Positions 33,887 to 42,256 of a stretch of 43,500 nt of DNA are shown here, in pieces. Both the position numbers and the translations under genes were made by a program. This DNA comes from Clostridiales bacterium (GTDB lineage: Bacteria; Bacillota; Clostridia; Christensenellales; Aristaeellaceae), in the NCBI GenBank assembly GCA_016930575.1, contig JAFGGL010000016.1, positions 1 through 43,500 of the forward strand, in the 5' to 3' direction. Positions within the stretch are counted from its first letter, which is position 1. Each line of letters opens with the position of its first letter. Under the pieces are notes generated by a model. It did no database searches and was not told the DNA's origin. It worked only from the letters and a program-made list of their open reading frames with translations.

Positions 33887-35067
33887 CAGGCATTCTCCTT
33901 TGCTTTATCCATATGATACAGCGGGCTCATGTCCCGCAGAACCTGCACGATGCCGGGAAGTTTGGATAGCACGTAGTCGATATCCTCTTGCGTGGTATCA
34001 AGCCCGAGCGTCAGCCGCAGGCTGCCGTGTGCGATCTCGTGCGGCAGGCCGATGGCTAGCAGCACGTGCGAGGGATCCAGGCTTCCGCTGGTGCAGGCCG
34101 AGCCGCTGGAGCCTTCGACGCCCGCCAGATCCAGCCGCATCAGCAGGCTTTCGCCTTCGATATAGCGGAAGCACATGTTGAAATTATTGGGCAGCCGTTG
34201 CGTGGGGTGGCCGTTGAGCCGGACGTCGGGGATGGTTTTCAGCACGCCGCCGATCAGCTTATCGCGCAGCTTGGTCAATCGTTTTCCGTGCTCCTCAAGC
34301 TCGGCGGCGGCGATTTCGATGGCCTTGCCCATGCCGACGATTGAGGCGAGGTTCTCCGTGCCTGCGCGCCTGTTGTGCTCCTGCGCCCCGCCGAAAATGA
34401 ACGGGGAGATGCGCAGGCCCTTGCGAACGTACAGCGCGCCGACGCCCTTGGGGCCGCCCAATTTATGCGCGGACATCGAAAGCATGTCCACGTTCATGGC
34501 ATTGACGTCGACCGGGATGGCGCCTACGGCCTGCACCGCGTCGGTGTGGAAGGGGATGCCGGCTTCTTTGGCGATAGCGCCGATCTCCGCGATGGGCTCA
34601 ACGGTGCCGATCTCGTTATTGGCCGTCATGACCGTGATCAATATGGTGTCGCCGCGTATCGCGTCCTTCACGGCCTGCGGGCTGACGAACCCATATTCGT
34701 CCACGGGCAGGTAGGTGACCTCGTAGCCTTTCTTCTCCAGGTATTCGCAGGTGTGCAGCACGGCGTGGTGCTCGATCGCGCTGGTGATGATGTGCCTGCC
34801 TTTGGCGACGTCCGCCAGCCCGCGAATCGCCCAGTTGTCGCTTTCAGAACCGCAGCCCGTGAAATAGATCTCCTGCGGCAGCGCGCCGATAGCCGCGGCG
34901 ACCTGCTTGCGCGCGGTCTCCACGGCGATCTTCGCCTCACGACCCGCCGCATGGATGGAGCTGGGATTGCCGTAATGCGCGGAAAACCAGGGCAGCATCG
35001 CGTCCAGCACTTCCGGGCGGACGGCCGTGGTTGCAGCGTTATCCAGATAGATCATCTTATGGTTCAT
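33886..35067 (-). CDS. iscS: Cysteine desulfurase
   Basis: 393 residues. YLDNAATTAVRPEVLDAML starts the fold, PLP-Lys202 lies in MSAHKLGGPKGVGALY, and the sulfur-transferring Cys325 in SSGSACTSGSLDPSH. It takes sulfur from cysteine for Fe-S clusters and passes it to IscU. The start at 35067 (MNHKMIYLDN) is preceded by AGAGGAAAG and begins 19 nt after the iscR stop; longer upstream readings would overlap iscR. Its position between iscR and iscU makes the assignment firm, although NifS is an equally valid name. Confidence 0.95.
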   Translation of the reverse strand: MNHKMIYLDNAATTAVRPEVLDAMLPWFSAHYGNPSSIHAAGREAKIAVETARKQVAAAIGALPQEIYFTGCGSESDNWAIRGLADVAKGRHIITSAIEHHAVLHTCEYLEKKGYEVTYLPVDEYGFVSPQAVKDAIRGDTILITVMTANNEIGTVEPIAEIGAIAKEAGIPFHTDAVQAVGAIPVDVNAMNVDMLSMSAHKLGGPKGVGALYVRKGLRISPFIFGGAQEHNRRAGTENLASIVGMGKAIEIAAAELEEHGKRLTKLRDKLIGGVLKTIPDVRLNGHPTQRLPNNFNMCFRYIEGESLLMRLDLAGVEGSSGSACTSGSLDPSHVLLAIGLPHEIAHGSLRLTLGLDTTQEDIDYVLSKLPGIVQVLRDMSPLYHMDKAKENA

Positions 35068-35086
35068 CGTTCTTTCCTCTCGCTGT

Positions 35087-35479
35087 TTATAACATATCTT
35101 TGAGTGAAACGCTGGCAAGTTCGCGGTTGATGTTGACCGTTAACCGCTCCCACGTGTGCCTTACGCGGCATTTGGTCGCTTTCGCGCAGCACCTGTCGTC
35201 GGCGATGCAGTCGCTCAAAGCCAGCGGGCCTTCCATCGCGTCCAGGATATCAAGCACCGTGATTTCTTCCGACGGCTTGGCGATTTGATAACCGCCGTTG
35301 GCACCGCGCACGGAATGAATCAATCCGTTGCGGCGCAAGCTTCCCAGCAGTTGTTCCAGGTACTGCTTGGGGATGCCGACGGATGCGATGCGGCTCAGGC
35401 TCTGCGGGCCCTCGTGCTCGTGCTGCGCCAGGTAATGCATGGCGTACAGCCCGTATTTGCCGCGTGTGGATAGCCTCAT
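35087..35479 (-). CDS. iscR: Rrf2-family Fe-S-responsive regulator IscR
   Basis: 130 residues. The winged helix is MRLSTRGKYGLYAMHYLA and SLSRIASVGIPKQYLEQLLGSLRRNGLIHSVRGANGGYQIAK. The cluster loop is DCIADDRCCAKATKC with Cys91, Cys97/98 and Cys104, sufficient to bind 2Fe-2S. It should sense Fe-S status and control the isc operon it heads. A consensus promoter and a 27-bp inverted repeat lie directly upstream. CAGG precedes the ATG, a modest SD. Confidence 0.93.
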   Translation of the reverse strand: MRLSTRGKYGLYAMHYLAQHEHEGPQSLSRIASVGIPKQYLEQLLGSLRRNGLIHSVRGANGGYQIAKPSEEITVLDILDAMEGPLALSDCIADDRCCAKATKCRVRHTWERLTVNINRELASVSLKDML

Positions 35480-35494
35480 GCGAACCTGCCTTTC

Positions 35495-35521
35495 GATACC
35501 ATAGTAATCTGGTCGGGTATC
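35495..35521. promoter_or_regulatory. Candidate IscR operator
   Basis: A 27-bp inverted repeat with perfect GATACC/GGTATC ends and a partly symmetric centre (containing GGTCGGGTAT). It begins at the predicted transcription start and runs toward iscR. The ATACC-CGAC...GGTAT shape resembles Rrf2/IscR-type motifs of Bacillota as I remember them, implying feedback control. Confidence 0.55.
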
Positions 35522-35527
35522 AGGGAT

Positions 35528-35556
35528 ATCATAGCACGCCGGTATTCAATTGTCAA
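35528..35556 (-). promoter_or_regulatory. Promoter of the iscR operon
   Basis: TTGACA (35551-35556), 17 nt, TATGAT (35528-35533) on the minus strand. The -35 box lies inside the last codons of the upstream phosphodiesterase gene (which ends at 35546). Predicted start is near 35521. Confidence 0.85.
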
Positions 35557-36067
35557 TGGTTTTTGCCTGAAGTTTGATAAAATTTGCACGAATATGTTGA
35601 GTTTCATCAATGATGACTTCCAGATAAGCCGTATCCGTCAGGGACCAGGAGGCAAGCGAGCCGGGATTGATCAGCGTAACGCCGTGCTTCTCCCTGACGA
35701 GCGGCTGGTGGGTGTGGCCGAAGAAAACGAGCCGCATGCCCATGGCGTGAGCGGCCCTGGAAAGCTTGCCGAGGCCGTGCTTCACCTGATAGTCGTACCC
35801 GTGTGTGATCAGCGTGCGGACTCCGTTCAAATCAGTTGTTTCTATGCCGGGATACCGGAACGCGCCGATGTCGCAATTGCCGCGCACGGCATAGATGCGG
35901 ATATTCGGATTGCGTTGCAGCAGTTCTGATTCTACGGCTTCCAGATCCCGTACGCCGTCGCCGCAGTGGATGAGCACGTCGATGGCACCATCTTCCATCG
36001 CCTGCTCGACGCAGCGGTGGAAAAGCGCCGTTTTCTGATGGGTGTCCGCGAAAGCGACCGCTCTCAT
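35546..36067 (-). CDS. YfcE/MJ0936-family metallophosphoesterase
   Basis: 173 residues. Calcineurin-like metal motifs are present in order: FADTHQ (Asp8, His10), IHCGDG, VRGNCD, ITHGYDY and FFGHTHQP. The family hydrolyses phosphodiesters such as 2',3'-cAMP or bis-p-nitrophenyl phosphate; the natural substrate is unknown. It overlaps the RNase PH/RdgB gene as ATGA. The rph-rdgB-yfcE order is familiar in Clostridia. Its 3' end contains the -35 box of the iscR promoter. Confidence 0.9.
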   Translation of the reverse strand: MRAVAFADTHQKTALFHRCVEQAMEDGAIDVLIHCGDGVRDLEAVESELLQRNPNIRIYAVRGNCDIGAFRYPGIETTDLNGVRTLITHGYDYQVKHGLGKLSRAAHAMGMRLVFFGHTHQPLVREKHGVTLINPGSLASWSLTDTAYLEVIIDETQHIRANFIKLQAKTIDN

Positions 36068-37380
36068 GACCAGAAAAGCCCGCGCAATATATCGCGCATC
36101 TTTGCCGCCGCCATCGCGCGGTGGCTGACTTCGTTCTTCTTTTTTGGGCTCAATTCCGCAAATGTCTTGTTGTTTTCATATAGAAACAGGGGATCGTACC
36201 CTAAACCGCTTGTGCCGCGCGGCTGCATAAGCAGCGTGCCCGCGCATTCGCCGGTGACGGTGACCGTGTCTCTGGCGGGCAGCGCAAGCGCCATCGCGCA
36301 GACGAACTTGCATGCCCTGTTTGTCTGTCCTTCCATGTTCTTCAACAACAGTTCGTTGTTCGTCTTATCGTCGCCGTGCTCGCCCGCGTAGCGCGCGCTG
36401 TGCACGCCCGGCGCGCCGTGAAGCGCGTCAACGGAAAGGCCGCTGTCGTCTGCGAGGGACGGAAGGCCGGTAGCTTTCATGATCGCATCCGCTTTCAAAA
36501 CGGCATTCTCTCCAAAGTTTTTTCCGGTTTCTTCGATGCCGTCGGCAAGCCCGAGTTCAAGCATCCCAACCGGCTCGCAGACGCCCTTGAATAACTCCCG
36601 AAGTTCTTTGAGCTTGTGCTCGTTGGCGCTTGCGACCGCAAGGCGCGGCAACGGAAGAAGGTGCGCGATCTCCTTAAGCGCTTTGCGCTGGTCGCGCATC
36701 AGGCCGAGGATGCCCTGCCTGCCGTACCCAAGCAGCACGCGCAGTTCAGCCTCGGTAAACGCGCGGCCTTCGCCCGTGCCCTGCAGCTCGATGAACTCGC
36801 CGCGCTGGTTCATCACAAGGTTTATATCGGTCTGCGCGTTGGAATCTTCGGTATAACAAAGGTCCAGCAGCGGCTGGCCGTCCACGATACCGACGCTGAC
36901 GGCGGCGATCTGCCCGGCGATGGGATTTATTTGCAGCAATCCGTTCTCCAGGAGTTTTCGTACGGCCAGCACCAGCGCGACGTATGCGCCCGTGATGGAC
37001 GCGGTGCGCGTTCCGCCGTCGGCCTGCAGCACGTCGCAGTCCAGCGTGATCGTCCGCTGCCCGAGCAAGGTGAGGTCAACGGCCTGCCGCAGCGAGCGCC
37101 CGATCAGGCGCTGGATCTCCACGCCGCGTCCGTCCTTTTGGATGCCGTCGCGCTTCTTGCGCGTGCCGGTGGAGGCCGGAAGCATGGCGTATTCCGCGGT
37201 GACCCAGCCCTGGTTTTTATCCCGCAGGAAGGGCGGCACGCTTTCCTCGACGCTGGCGGTGCAGATCACCCTGGTGTTTCCCACGGCGATCAGACAGCTC
37301 CCGTCGGCTGTTTTCACAAAGTCCGTTTCGATGACGCAATCCCGCGCCTGCGCCGCCGCGCGCCCGTCCGTCCGTATCAT
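36064..37380 (-). CDS. Ribonuclease PH - XTP/dITP diphosphatase fusion
   Basis: 438 residues. Residues 1-240 are RNase PH: MIRTDGRAAAQ, GNTRVICTASVEESVPPF, GWVTAEYAMLPAST, RLIGRSLRQAVDL, DCDVLQADGGTRTASITG and the C-terminal GTGEGRAFT. From about 245 the chain is RdgB/HAM1: LAVASANEHKLKELRELF, SLADDSGLSVDALHGAPGVHSARYAGEHG and GLGYDPLFLYENN. The first half trims tRNA 3' ends phosphorolytically. The second removes inosine and xanthosine triphosphates from the nucleotide pool. Elsewhere these are usually separate neighbouring genes. The ATG at 37380 is chosen since RNase PH normally starts MRxDGR and AAAGGA lies 10 nt upstream; a GTG at 37389 is too close to that SD. Confidence 0.93.
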   Translation of the reverse strand: MIRTDGRAAAQARDCVIETDFVKTADGSCLIAVGNTRVICTASVEESVPPFLRDKNQGWVTAEYAMLPASTGTRKKRDGIQKDGRGVEIQRLIGRSLRQAVDLTLLGQRTITLDCDVLQADGGTRTASITGAYVALVLAVRKLLENGLLQINPIAGQIAAVSVGIVDGQPLLDLCYTEDSNAQTDINLVMNQRGEFIELQGTGEGRAFTEAELRVLLGYGRQGILGLMRDQRKALKEIAHLLPLPRLAVASANEHKLKELRELFKGVCEPVGMLELGLADGIEETGKNFGENAVLKADAIMKATGLPSLADDSGLSVDALHGAPGVHSARYAGEHGDDKTNNELLLKNMEGQTNRACKFVCAMALALPARDTVTVTGECAGTLLMQPRGTSGLGYDPLFLYENNKTFAELSPKKKNEVSHRAMAAAKMRDILRGLFWS

Positions 37381-37417
37381 TCCTGGCACTTCCTTTCACC
37401 GGAAATGTTCTCCTGCT

Positions 37418-37446
37418 ATTATACGGTTTGGGTTTGCTGTTGTCCA
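37418..37446 (-). promoter_or_regulatory. Promoter of the RNase PH/RdgB operon
   Basis: TGGACA (37441-37446), 17 nt, TATAAT (37418-37423) on the minus strand. The boxes are identical to those of the 6662-6690 promoter. Predicted start is near 37411. Confidence 0.75.
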
Positions 37447-37469
37447 GTTGCCGCGATGTATGCTATCAT
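37440..37469 (+). promoter_or_regulatory. Probable promoter of the phosphatase-family gene
   Basis: TTGTCC (37440-37445), 18 nt, TATCAT (37464-37469) on the plus strand. It overlaps the -35 box of the divergent operon promoter, so the two may compete for polymerase. Confidence 0.5.
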
Positions 37470-37510
37470 GACTTCATGCAACGAAAACAAGCGATGCGGA
37501 GGTGAGTGCC

Positions 37511-38608
37511 ATGCAATACCCGGACTACGACCACTGCCTTGTCAACCTCACAAACTCTATTCTCAAACACTTCGGAGCGGAAACAAAGCATGCGCCGCTG
37601 TCCGATGTGGACGATATTCTTGAAAAAGGGTTTCAGAACGTAGTTTTGATGATCTTCGACGGCATGGGCGTATCGAGCCTGGAACACCACCTTCCGGCGG
37701 ACAGCTTTTTGCGCTTGCATTACAAACAGGCTATATCCTCCGTCTTTCCGCCGACGACGGCGGCTGCCCTAACGTCCATCGAAAGCGGACTGACGCCGGC
37801 GGAGCACGGCTGGCTGGGATGGAGCCTGTATTTCAAGGAAGTCGACAAAATTGTGGAACTGTTCCCCAATACCGTGAAAGACAGCGGAGGCGTGCAGGCG
37901 ACGGAGTACCACGTTGCCGGGAAATATCTTCCGGTTCAGAATATCGACGTAGATATCAACCGTGCGGGAATAGGGAACATGGTGGTGATTTCACCGTATG
38001 ATGGGTTTCGGGTGACAAAACTGAATGATTTATTTGCGACCGTGCAGCGGCATTGCGGGAAGACCGGCAGAAAGCTGATATACGCCTATTGGGGCCAGCC
38101 CGATAAATGCATGCACGAGACCGGCTGTGAAAGCGAACAGACGCGGGATGAAATACGAAATATCAATAAGGGCGTTCAGGCACTATGCGAGTCGCTTCGG
38201 GATACGCTGGTTATCGTTACCGCCGATCACGGGCATATCGATATATCCTATCGCTTTGTTTCAGATTATCCCAACGTGATGAACGCACTGCTTCGTCCGC
38301 CGTCTATCGAAAGCCGTGCGGCTGCCTTCTATGTGAAAGAAGAACACAAGGCGGCCTTCCCGCACGAGTTTGAGAAGGCTTTCGGGGACGATTTTCTGCT
38401 CTTCTCCAAAGAGGATGTGATCGAAAAGGGCTTGTTTGGTAACGGCACGCAGCATCCGCGCTTTGCGGAATCCATCGGAGATTTTCTGGCAGTGGCTGTT
38501 TCGGATATTGCAATTGCATACAACAAGCAATGCAAGCAATTCGCGTCCACCCATGCGGGACTTACGCGGCAGGAGATGGATGTGCCGCTGATTATCATCG
38601 AAACGTAA
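37511..38608 (+). CDS. Alkaline-phosphatase-superfamily phosphodiesterase/phosphatase
   Basis: 365 residues without signal peptide, so cytoplasmic. The metal and nucleophile sites of the type I phosphodiesterase/nucleotide pyrophosphatase branch are visible: VVLMIFDGMGVSSLE (about 45-59), SSVFPPTTAAALTSIESGL with the nucleophilic Thr, GWLGWSLYF, then IVTADHGHIDI near 235. Members hydrolyse nucleotide or lipid phosphodiesters; this one's substrate is not readable. GGAGGTG lies 6 nt before the ATG at 37511; a GTG inside the SD at 37502 is rejected as start. RqcH follows 41 nt downstream. Confidence 0.85.
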   Translation: MQYPDYDHCLVNLTNSILKHFGAETKHAPLSDVDDILEKGFQNVVLMIFDGMGVSSLEHHLPADSFLRLHYKQAISSVFPPTTAAALTSIESGLTPAEHGWLGWSLYFKEVDKIVELFPNTVKDSGGVQATEYHVAGKYLPVQNIDVDINRAGIGNMVVISPYDGFRVTKLNDLFATVQRHCGKTGRKLIYAYWGQPDKCMHETGCESEQTRDEIRNINKGVQALCESLRDTLVIVTADHGHIDISYRFVSDYPNVMNALLRPPSIESRAAAFYVKEEHKAAFPHEFEKAFGDDFLLFSKEDVIEKGLFGNGTQHPRFAESIGDFLAVAVSDIAIAYNKQCKQFASTHAGLTRQEMDVPLIIIET

Positions 38609-38649
38609 CCGGTATTGCCGCGATAAACAATGGAAAGGAGTGGTGGGAA

Positions 38650-40416
38650 ATGCCGATGGACGGCTTTACGCTTTCGTTCATGGCGCGCGAATTGCGCGAT
38701 AAACTGGTCGGCGGGCGCATGGACAAGGCCAGCCAGCCGGAGCGCGACCTGCTCCTTCTTTCCATACGCAGCCAGGGCGCGAATCACAGGCTGCTGCTCA
38801 ACGCAAGCGCGAACGGCGCGCGGGCGCAGCTGACGACGCAGTCCTTTGAAAACCCAGCGGAACCGCCGGTGTTCTGCATGCTTCTGCGCAAGCACCTGTC
38901 CGGCGCCAGGATAAGCGGCATCGAGCAGCTTGGCTGCGACCGCGTGCTGACCCTGACCTTCCAGTGCCTCAGCGAGATGGGCGACGAAGTACAGAAGTCC
39001 CTCGTGCTTGAGATGATGGGCAGGCATTCCAACCTGACGCTCGTGGACGAGAACGGCGTGACGATCGACAGCGTACATCATGTGAACGCGGACGTCAGCC
39101 GCGTGCGCGTCGTGATGCCGGGCAAGGCGTTTTCCCTGCCGCCGGAGCAGGACAAGTTGAATCCCTTCACGATGACCGCGGATGAACTTTATCAAAAGCT
39201 GTCCGCACTCGGCTGCCCGCTGTACAAGGGATTGATCGAAACGATCAGCGGCTTATCGGCCGTCAGCGCCAGGGAGATCTGCGCGCAGATCGGTTTGAAT
39301 GATATAACGGGCATAGAGCAAAACCAGCTTCCGTCAATCGCAGAAAAGGTCGTCGACTTGTATACGCGGCTGGGAAAGATGGGTCCGCCCGTCGTGCTGC
39401 GCGATACGGCGGGGACGAATCTGGAGTATTTCCCGTTCTCGTATCTCAGCGGCGCGCCGGAGATGCAGAAGCGATACGATACGCTCAGCAAAGCGATGGA
39501 CGCGTATTACGGCGAGCGGGAGCTGCGCGCGCGCATGGACCAGCGTAGCGCGGGTATCCGCAAACGTGTGAAAAGCAATATTGCGCGGCTGGAAAAGAAA
39601 AATGCGATGATGCTGGAGACCCTGTCGCAGAACGACCGCGCGGAGGAAAGCCGCATCTTCGGCGAATTGCTGACCGCCAACCTGCACCGGATCAAAAAGG
39701 GCGCGGCCTCCGTGAAGGTCGTCAATTATTACGACGCGGAGCAGGCGGAGATCGACATACCGCTGAAGCCGGATATCTCGCCTTCCCGAAACGCGCAGTA
39801 TTATTATAAGAAATACAGGAAAGCCAAGGGCGCGCAGCAATATGCGAAAAAGGAACTCGGTACGATCGAAAAGGAACTGGATGTCCTGGAAAACGTGCAG
39901 GAGGATCTGGAGAAATGCACCTCCGCCGCCGATTTGAACGAAATCAGGTATTTCCTGATCGAAAACGGATTTATGCGCCCCGAACCCGGTACCAGGAAAC
40001 ACAGGAAGCTCAAGGAAGGGCAGCCTTACCGTTTTCGTGCCGACGACGGCACGGAGATCCTCGTGGGAAAAAACGCGGTGCAAAACGACAGGATCACTCT
40101 GCACGCAAGGCCCAATGAAACCTGGCTGCACGCGCAGGGCGTCGCGGGCTCGCACGTTATCATCCGAACGGAGGAGGAGCCCGCGGACGATACGCTGCTG
40201 TTTGCCGCCAGGCTCGCCGCCTATTACAGCAAGGGGCGCAACCATCCCAGCTTTCCGATCGACTATACAAAGCGCAAGCATGTCAGGAAGAAATCAGGAT
40301 CTCCGTCCGGTTTCGTGATCTACCAGCATTTCAAAACCATCCATATCGGGCTAACGCCGCAGGATATGGAAACGATACGGCGACATGCGATGGAATCTAC
40401 GGGAGGCGCGCAATGA
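38650..40416 (+). CDS. rqcH: RqcH (NEMF/Rqc2 family) ribosome quality control protein
   Basis: 588 residues. The NFACT-N domain opens with MPMDGFTLSFMARELRDKL and contains VLEMMGRHSNLTLVDE; a helix-hairpin-helix (GLSAVSAREICAQIGL) and a long coiled coil (about 280-440) follow. The C-terminal NFACT-R domain has LHARPNETWLHAQGVAGSHV and YTKRKHVRKKSGSPSGFVIY. RqcH binds obstructed 50S subunits with peptidyl-tRNA and recruits tRNA-Ala to add C-terminal alanine tails. Older annotation calls it fibronectin-binding protein FbpA. GGAG lies 9 nt before the ATG at 38650, and MPxDG is the usual start of the family. Confidence 0.94.
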   Translation: MPMDGFTLSFMARELRDKLVGGRMDKASQPERDLLLLSIRSQGANHRLLLNASANGARAQLTTQSFENPAEPPVFCMLLRKHLSGARISGIEQLGCDRVLTLTFQCLSEMGDEVQKSLVLEMMGRHSNLTLVDENGVTIDSVHHVNADVSRVRVVMPGKAFSLPPEQDKLNPFTMTADELYQKLSALGCPLYKGLIETISGLSAVSAREICAQIGLNDITGIEQNQLPSIAEKVVDLYTRLGKMGPPVVLRDTAGTNLEYFPFSYLSGAPEMQKRYDTLSKAMDAYYGERELRARMDQRSAGIRKRVKSNIARLEKKNAMMLETLSQNDRAEESRIFGELLTANLHRIKKGAASVKVVNYYDAEQAEIDIPLKPDISPSRNAQYYYKKYRKAKGAQQYAKKELGTIEKELDVLENVQEDLEKCTSAADLNEIRYFLIENGFMRPEPGTRKHRKLKEGQPYRFRADDGTEILVGKNAVQNDRITLHARPNETWLHAQGVAGSHVIIRTEEEPADDTLLFAARLAAYYSKGRNHPSFPIDYTKRKHVRKKSGSPSGFVIYQHFKTIHIGLTPQDMETIRRHAMESTGGAQ

Positions 40417-40973
40417 ATACGAACATCAGGATTGCCGCGAAGGCGGACGCGCAGTTCGTGCACGACGTGTACGGGTACTACGTCGAGCATACCAACGTGA
40501 CGTTCTACGTGAAGAATTTCTCCCTGGAGGCGTTTAAGGAGAAAATCGCCAAAACGCTTGCCGTTTTTCCGTTTTATATTCTGGAGCTTGACGGCAAGCC
40601 CTGCGGCTTCGCGTACGCAGGTGCGATCCGCCCGCAGGACGCCTATCAGTGGACGGTGGAGGGAACGGTATATCTATCGCCCGAAGCGCCCAGACGCAGG
40701 GGATTGGGGCGGCTTTTATACCAGAAGCTTTTAGACACCCTGCAGGCGCAGGGCATCCAGACGGTCTTCGGCGTGATCACCGCCGCCAACGAGGCGAGCA
40801 TCCGAATGCACCTGAATATGGGCTTTGTTGAAGCGGGACGCTTCAAGCGCATGGGCAACAAGAACGCCGAATGGCTGGACGTGGTGTGGATGCAAAAGAC
40901 GCTCAACGTCCTCGGGGACGATCCCGAGCCGCCCGTTCCGTTCCCGAAATTGGGGCAGCCGCCGCTTGCGTAA
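40413..40973 (+). CDS. GNAT N-acetyltransferase (phosphinothricin-acetyltransferase-like)
   Basis: 186 residues. The fold begins IRIAAKADAQFVHDVYGYYVEHTNVTF. The acetyl-CoA loop is PRRRGLGRLLYQKLLDTLQAQG, and AANEASIRMHLNMGFVEAGRFKRMGNK is typical of the Pat/YncA branch. These acetylate free amino groups of small molecules or amino acids; the substrate is unknown. It overlaps rqcH as ATGA. The proline-rich C-terminal tail (DDPEPPVPFPKLGQPPLA) contains the -35 of the next promoter. Confidence 0.9.
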   Translation: MNTNIRIAAKADAQFVHDVYGYYVEHTNVTFYVKNFSLEAFKEKIAKTLAVFPFYILELDGKPCGFAYAGAIRPQDAYQWTVEGTVYLSPEAPRRRGLGRLLYQKLLDTLQAQGIQTVFGVITAANEASIRMHLNMGFVEAGRFKRMGNKNAEWLDVVWMQKTLNVLGDDPEPPVPFPKLGQPPLA

Positions 40974-40994
40974 CGCCGCCGCTTCCTGTACAAT
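40966..40994 (+). promoter_or_regulatory. Promoter of folT-nth-obg
   Basis: TTGCGT (40966-40971), 17 nt, TACAAT (40989-40994). Predicted start is near 41001, leaving only about 42 nt of leader, too short for a THF riboswitch. Confidence 0.55.
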
Positions 40995-41042
40995 ACATTC
41001 GATTTTATTGTTACTATTTTTTCTTGCAAGGAGCCGTCGGAT

Positions 41043-41633
41043 ATGAAGAACAATCGCTTCGCACTGGTTACAATCACTTATATCGGAGCCATGGTAGCCC
41101 TTCAGGTGGTTTTGGGAAGCATCGTGCAAATTCCAATGTTAACAAAGCAGATCAATCTGGGATACCTTCCCGTTGCGGTTGCGGGATATCTCATGGGGCC
41201 GATCGGCGGGATTGCGGTCGGCGTTCTTGGCGATTTTCTGGGCGCGCATTTATTTCCGCAGGGCGCGTATAACGCCTTGTTCACGCTGACTGCGGCGATC
41301 GTAGGGTTTGTGTACGGGTGGTTTCTCTATCCTGAAAATCAAAAATGGATAGGCAAGATTACGAAAACCCATACCCGGGCATTGATCGTCCGCGTGGTGA
41401 CAGCGTGCGTCATCGCGGCGCTGGTTAACCTTTTCATGAATACGCTGTGGATACAGATTCTTTACGTGCCGGGGAAAGCATATTGGGCATTGCTGCTGAG
41501 CCGACTGGTCTACGTGCCCGTGGAAACGCCGATCGCAATCATTCTGGTGACCCTTTGCTGCTCGCAGATGAAGCGCTTGCCCCGGATGCTGCTGCCGGAT
41601 GAGATTCGCAAAAACATCGTCGAAAAGCAATGA
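41043..41633 (+). CDS. folT: Folate-type ECF transporter S component (FolT)
   Basis: 196 residues with about six hydrophobic segments. INLGYLPVAVAGYLMGPIGGIAVGVLGDFLGAHLFPQGAYNALFTLTAA, followed later by VNLFMNTLWIQILY and SRLVYVPVETPIAIIL, matches the folate-family substrate-binding subunit of energy-coupling-factor transporters. The energising EcfA/EcfA'/EcfT module is not in the window and is usually shared among several S components. AAGGAG precedes the ATG. The stop overlaps the nth start. Confidence 0.87.
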   Translation: MKNNRFALVTITYIGAMVALQVVLGSIVQIPMLTKQINLGYLPVAVAGYLMGPIGGIAVGVLGDFLGAHLFPQGAYNALFTLTAAIVGFVYGWFLYPENQKWIGKITKTHTRALIVRVVTACVIAALVNLFMNTLWIQILYVPGKAYWALLLSRLVYVPVETPIAIILVTLCCSQMKRLPRMLLPDEIRKNIVEKQ

Positions 41634-42256
41634 TGAAAGAAGATATCCTAAAGATTCTCAGGACATTCCGGGAATTATATCCCGACGCGAAACCCGAGCT
41701 GCATTTTTCTGACCCTTACGAGACGCTGATCGCCGTGATGCTTTCTGCGCAGAGCACGGATGTGCAGGTGAACAAGGTCACGCCGGTGCTGTTTGAGAAG
41801 TACCCGACCGTACGCGCATTGGCCGATGCGAAGGCGGAGGACGTGTTTCCCATCGTACGGAGCTGCGGATTCAAAAGCAAGGCGGCCAATATCGTGGAAG
41901 CGTCAAGGATGATCGTGCGCAGCTATCAGGGGGAAGTCCCCGATACCATGGAGGAGCTGACGAAACTCCCCGGCGTCGGACGGAAAACCGCGAACGTCGT
42001 GCTGGCGAACGCGTTTCATATTCCCGCGATCGCGGTAGATACGCATGTGTTCCGCGTCAGCAACCGCATCGGCCTCGCGGACGCGAAGAACGTGGAGCAA
42101 ACGGAACAACAGCTCATGCAGGCCATTCCCAAGGAAGACTGGATCGTAGCGCACCACTGGCTGATCTACCACGGCAGGCGCGTATGCCACGCGCGGAAGC
42201 CCGCGTGCGGCGCCTGCGCCGTCGCGCCGTACTGCAAGTACCTGAAAGGCGATTGA
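41630..42256 (+). CDS. nth: Endonuclease III
   Basis: 208 residues. The helix-hairpin-helix is LPGVGRKTANVVL with catalytic Lys119. The catalytic Asp137 lies in AVDTHVFRVSNR, and the 4Fe-4S cluster is bound by Cys186-x6-Cys193-x2-Cys196-x5-Cys202, all close to the E. coli numbering. It removes oxidised pyrimidines and cuts at abasic sites. The start is one of two adjacent ATGs (41630 or 41633) overlapping the folT stop; no good SD is present, so translation is probably coupled to folT. obg starts 3 nt after its stop. Confidence 0.95.
   Translation: MMKEDILKILRTFRELYPDAKPELHFSDPYETLIAVMLSAQSTDVQVNKVTPVLFEKYPTVRALADAKAEDVFPIVRSCGFKSKAANIVEASRMIVRSYQGEVPDTMEELTKLPGVGRKTANVVLANAFHIPAIAVDTHVFRVSNRIGLADAKNVEQTEQQLMQAIPKEDWIVAHHWLIYHGRRVCHARKPACGACAVAPYCKYLKGD

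Noticed and set aside
41001-41042. THF riboswitch upstream of folT
   Set aside because: The leader between the promoter and ATG is only about 42 nt and shows no riboswitch core.
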